DNA from: Diphasiastrum complanatum
Lineage: Eukaryota; Streptophyta; Lycopodiopsida; Lycopodiales; Lycopodiaceae
Reading direction: 5' to 3'
NCBI GenBank assembly: GCA_029204225.1
Contig: MU833053.1
Coordinates: forward strand, 1-61,914
DNA length: 61,914 bases
A program made the position numbers and the translations under genes. Under the pieces are notes generated by a model. It saw nothing but the letters and a program-made list of their open reading frames with translations, ran no database searches and had not been told where the DNA came from. How positions within the stretch are numbered: position 1 is the stretch's first letter; every line of letters starts with the position of its first letter. This document shows positions 57,685-61,914 of the stretch, in pieces.

Positions 57685-59040
57685 GGACCCACGACCTGAA
57701 GTAGTGTCGGTCCCTCGGCACTCTGCCGGTTTAGTATAGAGTCTTCTTGTCCCGCCTCTGGTGGATTAGGTAGCCCGTGATGTCTTTCATGAAATTTATT
57801 CTGTCCATTTTCTTCAAGTCCTTGGGCGTGTGAAGGGACTTGTGGACTCATGTTAGCCAGTTTTGGTCGACCCAGGCTTGGAATCTGAGCGTCCAGGGAT
57901 CGCCAAGGAATGTAGCTCGATAATAGACTCGAGCGACTAATAGCTGATCTTCTATTTTTTCTAAGGCTAGCGCCTTATTAGGATCAAAGAATATGGTGGG
58001 GAGAAAATTGTCCCACTTGGTTTCAATCCCCATTAAATGCTCTAAGTCCCGGGTGTAAGTGGCTGCTGCGCGACTGTTGGGTTAGGGCAATTGAAATACT
58101 TATTCGCAAATAGGGTGAGAGCCCTTCGGGCGTCTACATCCGTATCCCAACCGTGCTTTGATGGAATTCTTGGCCCAATTGAAGTTCTGGATGGTGATTT
58201 AGTCTAGAGGGGTGCCGCATTTCGCCCATTTGGATCGTCGTGTGCATGGCAGGAAGTGCGCATTCACCGTAGCTGTTGCAGATTTGTCACATAGGCCTTG
58301 ACGGCCACATGGTCCCGTTTAAAGAGCTTCTTGTGCCACTCTGGTTGTGGTTTGGAGGGCGGGTAGTGCTTGTTGCTCGTTGCCTTTTATTGTTTGCTCC
58401 GAAAATGAGATCTGCCACCGCCTCTTGATGACTCGTGGCGGATACTTGGCTAGAAATTCGTTGATTTTCTCCTCCACGAACTGGGCATCTGAAAGCCCGG
58501 CTGGCAGATATGGTGCGCGAGCCTCTTGATGAGGTGGCTTGTCCTTCCTCATGGCTATGGCTGGAACTGGCGTCTGTACCTTAGTCCCGTGTCTCAACAC
58601 CCGTATCAGTTGGTCCTTGGTCTTGGCCTTCTGACCCCTGATCCTGACTCATTACCCTTGCTGCCTGCTGGCCTTGGTCCTGGCTAGTGCTTGCATGTGC
58701 AGCATAAAAAACAGGTGGCGTTGGAATCACCACTGGGTTGGTTGGATCTTCTTCTCCATATATTGCTGGAAAGCCTTGAGGGCTTGTTTGGCCTGGGCGA
58801 GCTCGTGAGTTGCGCTTGCTTGATATTTGTCGAACTCGGCCTGATAACTGTTCAAGGTTTGGCTATACACCTGCACCTGACGTCTGAAGAGATTCATCTC
58901 TGCTTGAGAGATCGGCCTTGAGTTTTGTACAGGTTGAGCTAACCAGGTGAATTTTTCGCTTTGTAGTGCTTGCACTTCCGCCCCCAGGTGCGTATTCTCT
59001 GCTTCATAGATTTGTAGTTGCACCTGGAGGGGAGCAAGCC
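57685..59040 (-). pseudogene. Extra gypsy ORF downstream of integrase, decayed
   Basis: Minus frames between integrase and the 3' LTR. From right: a 98-residue alpha-helical stretch (59023-58727, TWLAQPVQNSRPISQAEMN then SYQAEFDKYQASATHE) with heptad-like spacing typical of a coiled coil. Then come PYLPAGLSDAQFVEEKINEF (58510-58440), DPWTLRFQAWVDQNWL (57900-57850) and a Pro/Gly-rich tail near the LTR. Athila-like elements carry an additional ORF here, often called env-like. I see no membrane segment, so the function is open. Stops and frame changes interrupt it. Confidence 0.45.
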
Positions 59041-60060
59041 ATTGGGACGCTTCAGACTGAAGCTCCTACACCTTCATGGAGGCATCTGTCAGCGCTTTGG
59101 AGAGGCTCTGGATATATTGATTTAGGCCATCCTCCTTCTGCTACAGCTTGGCGATGCCCCTCTTGTTCGTGTTGCTATCTCCTAGGAGATTTCCAAAAAT
59201 CATGAAAGAAGTGCTCTTTTAGAGTGTTTTTTGATGAGATCTTGACATTCTCTAATTATTAACTCTTGCAAACTGGTAATCTGCTTCATCCATGTTAGAT
59301 ATGACTGTTGTAGCTCTCTAGAAGTTCTAATAGATATTTGGTAGTAGATCCATTAGTTTTGGGGTGAAATTTGCCCTTATTTTGCCATAGTTACTAAGAT
59401 CGAGGTCTCTGATCTGCAAATTGGGGGGCTTATTGAAGTAATATGATGATTAGCTTCCCTCCCGATTGTACTTGGATCTGGATCTCTCATGGATCTTGAT
59501 GGATTTTTTCCGATCTTGCCAGATCTAGCTGAGTCTTGATGGATCTAGCTTGATGTGGCTTGATCTTCCTAGATCTAGTTGTGATGGCCGAGCTGAATAG
59601 CTTTTCGTGATGTCTATCTTACTGTGGTGGGCCAATACTTGTGGAACTGGCTACCGTTGATGGGTGTGTCGAACGGTGTCCCATCTAGCTTCTCCAGATT
59701 CACAGCTCCATGATTAAGAATTTTCTTCGATCCGCTAAGTACCTTTGCCTGTGAATTTTAATTTTCCCTTGATCGCCTTGGTTTTTATACATCAAGACTA
59801 GATCTTTGGAACGAAGATCCTTCTTTTGTAACCTGCGATCATGCATGCTTTGCATCTTTCTTTTTCAGCTGCCAGTGAATGCACAGCTAGTAAGCATGTT
59901 TCACAGAGCTTTATGCAGAGCTTCGTGGCGCAATTGTAGAGATTTGGATTCATTAAGGCATTGTGTTGTGGCAATCCTTAATGAAGGGACTAAAAACTCT
60001 ACTGGCATTACATCATCCTGACCATATACCAATTGGAATGGTGTTTGATCAGTGCTTCCC
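59040..60060 (-). mobile_element. Degenerate gypsy internal region
   Basis: No clear domain. At 59470-59600 the words GATCTAGC and GATCTTGATGG recur several times. The end of integrase is expected at its right side but is too decayed to delimit. Confidence 0.4.
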
Positions 60061-60710
60061 TTATATGGCTATCTTGAATGCCCACAGAGCAGCATGCAAC
60101 TTGTGTTCCCAATCTGATCTGCTAGCTTCAACTGTTTTTGTGAGCACGCTGCACAGGATCTTATTGGATGATTCTGCCTGCCCATTATCGCAAGGATAAT
60201 AAGGCATATTGGTTTTACGGATCACGAAGAATTCCTCCAACATGTCCTTGATGGTCTCATTGATTGAAATGGCTCCCGCGATCGCTAACTATCTCCACCG
60301 GGCATCCAAAGTGCACAATGATATTTTCATAGAGGAACTTGGCAGTGGTCTAGCATCAGATACTCTTACTACCTTGGCTTCGACCCACTTGGTGAGATAA
60401 TCGGTGGCTACGATTATGTATCGAGCCTGGGTTCTTCTTGTTGCAGGGTGAATCAGACCAATGTAGTCCAATCCTCACTTTTCGAATGGGGCTTGGGCTA
60501 AGACCGGGTGCAGTAGGTCATAATTTAATCTCATTGATCTCCTTTCCCTTTCGCTACACATCGCACTTCCTCAGGTGTTCCTCTGTATCCTTTATGAATG
60601 TTGGCCACCAACATCCTCATTGCAGGATCTTGCGAACTATAATGTCGGATGCAAAATGGCCTCCACCCATGCCTTCATGTGAAAGCGAAATGATCTGGGT
60701 GGTCTCATGA
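60061..60710 (-). pseudogene. Ty3/gypsy integrase remnant
   Basis: From right to left on minus: a decayed zinc-finger-proximal part near 60.6-60.7 kb, then MDYIGLIHPATRR and YIIVATDYLTKWVEAKVV (60471-60380), the catalytic-core entry with its first Asp, and PYYPCDNGQAESSNKIL followed by a W..KL..ALWAFK segment (60243-60061), the core's end. These are standard gypsy integrase blocks. Frame changes between 60289 and 60243 and stops elsewhere make it inactive. Confidence 0.85.
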
Positions 60711-61183
60711 GGAAGAATACACCACTGAAGAATCCCATCTGGTCTTCTTCGGTATAATTGGTCGGCAATCAACTAATAAGGTCTAGCTTCAAAATCGATT
60801 TCCACTGATCTGCCTTTGGTAGTGATCTGTCTGGTTGGCCCCGCATTAGATATTCACTATGTCGGCAGCCCACTCCGGTACTGTGTCTACGTAAAATAAG
60901 GCAGCATAGGCCAACTCATCGGGTTGAGTTGAAACCTCCTGTCCCTTGATTCGCGACAATGATCTGCCATGTAGCCTTGCGGAGTACTATCTGAAAATCA
61001 AACTCCAAAACAGAAGTATCCATCTAGCCATGTGTTGCAAGTTTTGTTAGCGAGATAGAGCAAAATGTTGATGGTCTGTATAAAAAAACAAAGTGTGTGG
61101 CCCATCAGGTAGTGCCGAAACTTCTTACCTTATTGATCATCGCCAGTGCTTCCCGCTCTGTGGTTGAGTAATTCATTTCTATG

Positions 61184-61522
61184 TCACTGAGCTGTAGGCT
61201 TGCAAATCGAATCGAAAAATTCTTTTTGTGTTCTCTTGGCTGGGTTAAGACTGCTCCAATTGATACTTTGATGCGTCCGTATGCACATGAAACTCAATGG
61301 ACCAATTGGGTGGACGTAGATTGGTGCTGAAACCAATGCATCTTTAAGCTTTTGGAAAGCCTTTAGGGCTTCCTCGTTCCAATGTGGATTCGTTGTGAGC
61401 TTGTATATTGGTCGGGCTAACTCTGCAAAATCCAGAATGAAGATTCTATAATAGTTAGCATGATCCTGGTGGTGGTAGATCAACAATGATCCTGATCTCT
61501 GATAGGTCTGTGGCGATCCCAT
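61184..61522 (-). pseudogene. Ty3/gypsy RT connection and RNase H remnant
   Basis: A 112-residue frame contains YYRIFILDFAELARPIYKLT and W.EEALKAFQKLKDALVSAP, the tether between RT and RNase H in gypsy elements, then the degraded RNase H entry. The C-terminal RNase H is not readable between 60.8 and 61.18 kb. Confidence 0.8.
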
Positions 61523-61914
61523 GTCTAGATACTATATGGCCGAGAATCAAGCGATGTGTAATCCAAAATTGACATTTTTTTGGATTCAAGGAGATTTGGA
61601 AAGTGCGACATTTTTGTAGCACCTTCTCCAAATTGGATAAGTGTTCTGAGTCTGGTCCATGCACGCACAAACCGTCCAAGAAAATTTCAAAATTTCTGCA
61701 AATACTCTTTGAATGTGGCCTGCATGACTTGCTGGAAAGTGCTTGGGGCATTGCAAAGTCCAAATGGCATCACCTTATAGGCATAGGTTTTCCATTTTGT
61801 GGCAAATGCTGGCCTTGGGGGCTATCTTCACCTGGTTGTAACCACTGAAGCCGTCTAAAAAACTATAGGCTTCGATCCTAGCTACTTGTCAAGGACACTT
61901 TCCATAAAGGGTAA
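61455..61914 (-). pseudogene. Ty3/gypsy reverse transcriptase remnant, cut by window edge
   Basis: Minus frames give the C-terminal half of RT. At the far right are the fragments LPFMESVL and ATKWKTYAYKVMPFG-like words. Then comes the active-site strand as IFLDGLCVHG (about 61680-61650), where the second catalytic Asp of the usual DD pair is replaced by Gly, followed by LNPKKCQFW and LGHIVSRHGI. Several frame changes exist. Gag, protease and the first part of RT would lie beyond the window's right edge. Confidence 0.85.

Overview
The window looks like nuclear DNA of a land plant with a large, retrotransposon-rich genome. Support comes from Ty1/copia and Ty3/gypsy remnants with plant-type primer binding sites (initiator-Met tRNA and Asp tRNA), CACTA (En/Spm) transposase fragments with the plant-specific DUF4216 and DUF4218 regions, many long (CT)n/(GA)n arrays, and a single-copy-type gene encoding a plant hyccin homologue. 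The species cannot be named from this sequence. A non-flowering vascular plant such as a fern or gymnosperm would fit, but that is a guess.

Only two genes look intact. One is a hyccin (FAM126-like) gene on the minus strand at 35009-36163, with a probable intron in its 5' leader. The other is a small secreted Gly/Ser/Tyr-rich protein gene on the plus strand at 52318-52689, with a TATA box and a poly(A) signal. A coding-like but interrupted block at 44.8-46.1 kb (minus) may be a decayed gene that I do not recognise. Everything else is transposons, their fragments, tandem repeats and featureless AT-rich DNA.

Layout. 0.8-3.6 kb: copia LTR pieces and a decayed copia RT/RNase H with its PPT and LTR. 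4.6-6.7 kb: decayed CACTA element (minus). 7.2-7.9 kb: end of another copia element (minus). 8.0-9.0 kb: leader and gag-like fragment of a gypsy element. 9.7-12.8 kb: a decayed mobile gene with a DUF7869-type domain (minus). 12.8-16.5 kb: three families of tandem repeats. 16.5-31 kb: a copia LTR and its non-coding surroundings, invaded at least three times by one family of GC-rich, non-autonomous LTR element: a solo LTR (18024-19268), a full copy on plus (19632-24670) and a full copy on minus (25026-29946). Each insertion has its own perfect 5-bp target duplication. 31-35 kb: AT-rich, little recognisable. 35-36.8 kb: hyccin gene. 37.4-42.8 kb: satellite-like repeat, gypsy 5' LTR with leader, then a truncated non-coding LTR element. 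42.8-55.4 kb: mostly unassigned sequence with the glycine-rich protein gene. 55.4-61.9 kb: the same satellite, a gypsy 3' LTR and decayed gypsy integrase, RNase H and RT, all on minus.

The most interesting observation is that the gypsy 5' LTR at 37994 and the oppositely oriented 3' LTR at 56868-57684 carry the same 5-bp flank (ATAGG). Joining their outer flanks rebuilds one uninterrupted satellite unit like the empty copy near 56.2 kb. They are therefore probably the two ends of one insertion, later split by an inversion with one breakpoint near 39.85 kb and the other beyond the right edge of the window.
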